Position numbers and translations under genes: made by a program. A stretch of 7,877 bases of DNA from Clostridiales bacterium UBA7573 (GTDB taxonomy: Bacteria; Bacillota; Clostridia; Oscillospirales; CAG-272). The notes under the pieces were generated by a model. That model ran no database searches. It was not told the DNA's origin and saw only the letters and a list, made by a program, of their open reading frames with translations. The number at the start of each line of letters is the position of its first letter. The stretch's first letter is position 1. The stretch is taken from positions 23,567 through 31,443 of the forward strand of contig DLLB01000099.1 of the NCBI GenBank assembly GCA_002477905.1, in the 5' to 3' direction. This document shows positions 7,114 through 7,877 of the stretch, one piece after another.

Positions 7114-7877
7114 TTATCGCATAACTTCCTGCGTTTCTTCTGTCTGTTCCGTCGGTTCCGTTGATTCTGCTACTTCCGATTTCACCGCATTTTCCGTAAG
7201 ATTGCTTTCAGCAGAGGTCACAGGCGGCTCTGTCCATTCCATCGACTGCCCGGCTTCCGTCGCGGCAACCTGCCGGACCGCAAGGGCAGCGGGAACCGTT
7301 TGAGAGGGCGCGTACCCGTTCGTCTGCGGCGATACGGATTGTGCCGTCACGGTCTGTTCCCCCTCTTGAATATCTTTGCGGTGCAGCACATATCCGAATG
7401 TGCGTCCCATGATCCGCAAATCCGTAAGAAAAGACGCGCTGTGCGCATATTCGGCATCCAGCCTTGCTTTTTCCTCGTCTCCAAGCAGATCCCTGCCGGA
7501 AACCTGCGCAAGTCCTGTCAGCCCCGGTTTGACGCTGTAAGCGCCGTTTTGCGTGCGTAAATCCAACAAATGCGTTTCGGTCAGCACCACCGGGCGCGGA
7601 CCGACAAAGCTCATTTGTCCGACCAAGATATTAAACAATTGCGGAAGCTCATCCAAACTGCATCGGCGGATAAAATTTCCTACGCGCGTGATATACCGGT
7701 CAGCGTCAGTTAATTCCGCAGTTTTGCAATCATGCGGCGCTTCCACCGACATAGATCGGAATTTCAAGCAGGCAAACGGGCGGTTTCCTTTCCCCATCCG
7801 CTTCTGCCGGAAGATGACAGGACCTTTGGAATCCACTTTTACCGCCACTGCCACACACAGCATCGGAATGGCAAGCA
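7114..7877 (-). CDS. Polyprenyl-phosphate hexose-1-phosphate transferase (bacterial sugar transferase), N-terminus cut by the right edge
   Basis: The frame is open to the right edge, and residues upstream of the Met at 7863 (L-A-I-P) still fit the family's hydrophobic N-terminal segment, so the true start lies outside. The family (PglC/WcaJ/EpsL type, PF02397) moves a sugar-1-phosphate from a nucleotide sugar to undecaprenyl phosphate at the inner membrane, the first step of capsule, exopolysaccharide or glycoprotein glycan assembly. Counting from the Met at 7863: DSKGPVIFRQKR (11-22), KFRSM (34-38), the catalytic Asp-Glu pair in SLDELPQ (D71-E72), MSFVGPRP (84-91), and KPGLTGLAQVSGR (112-124). 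The catalytic domain normally ends near residue 165; here about 80 more residues follow, low in complexity and rich in Glu, Thr, Ser, Gln and Pro, ending with a TEPTEQTEETQE run. comEC starts 24 bases downstream. The sugar substrate cannot be read from the sequence. The missing part could hold only a membrane hairpin (PglC-like) or a longer multi-pass region (WcaJ-like). Confidence 0.93.
   Translation of the reverse strand, partial: LAIPMLCVAVAVKVDSKGPVIFRQKRMGKGNRPFACLKFRSMSVEAPHDCKTAELTDADRYITRVGNFIRRCSLDELPQLFNILVGQMSFVGPRPVVLTETHLLDLRTQNGAYSVKPGLTGLAQVSGRDLLGDEEKARLDAEYAHSASFLTDLRIMGRTFGYVLHRKDIQEGEQTVTAQSVSPQTNGYAPSQTVPAALAVRQVAATEAGQSMEWTEPPVTSAESNLTENAVKSEVAESTEPTEQTEETQEVMR
7126..7161 (-). 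repeat. Degenerate 9-base tandem repeat coding for Thr-Glu-x units
   Basis: At the end of the sugar transferase gene, four consecutive 9-base units (ACGGAACCG, ACGGAACAG, ACAGAAGAA, ACGCAGGAA on the minus strand) encode TEP-TEQ-TEE-TQE. The units match at most positions, so the acidic tail probably grew by local tandem duplication. The unit length keeps the reading frame, so changes in copy number would lengthen or shorten the tail without breaking the protein. Confidence 0.6.

Noticed and set aside
797..7876. GCTTGC as a DNA uptake signal sequence next to comEC
   Set aside because: All 14 coding-strand copies are in the same codon phase and encode Leu-Ala, so codon-pair preference explains them without a signal role.

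Overview
The window holds three genes. All lie on the minus strand and are read right to left: a partial polyprenyl-phosphate sugar (glycosyl-1-phosphate) transferase at the right edge, a complete comEC-type DNA-uptake channel gene in the middle, and the first 1573 codons of a very large cyclic beta-1,2-glucan synthase-type gene that runs off the left edge. The gaps are 24 and 57 bases. I see no convincing terminator or promoter between the genes, so a single transcript is the simplest reading. There is no gene-free stretch over 300 bases. I see no tRNA, rRNA, CRISPR array, insertion sequence or phage feature.

The organism is probably an anaerobic member of the Clostridia (Oscillospirales-like). 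This is inference from moderate G+C, strong purine-rich ribosome binding sites, a cysteine-rich ComEC, and a synthase of the kind often named 'glucoamylase family protein' in such genomes. No marker gene in the window fixes the taxonomy.

Region by region: (1) 7114-7877, the sugar transferase, would load a hexose-1-phosphate onto a lipid carrier to start a surface glycan. It carries an unusual acidic Ser/Thr/Gln/Pro-rich C-terminal tail. (2) 4777-7089, ComEC, keeps the N-terminal and channel domains, but the metal-binding residues of its C-terminal metallo-beta-lactamase-like domain have been replaced. (3) 1-4719, the glucan synthase, shows the N-terminal region, the GT84 transferase core, membrane segments, the glycoamylase-like (cyclization-type) domain and the first part of the GH94 module.

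The first and third genes both concern envelope or extracellular polysaccharide. comEC between them may be only a co-transcribed neighbour. I see no clear evidence of an entirely new system. The best leads are the metal-site-less ComEC domain, the beta-1,2-glucan synthase in a likely Gram-positive-type genome, and the tail on the sugar transferase.
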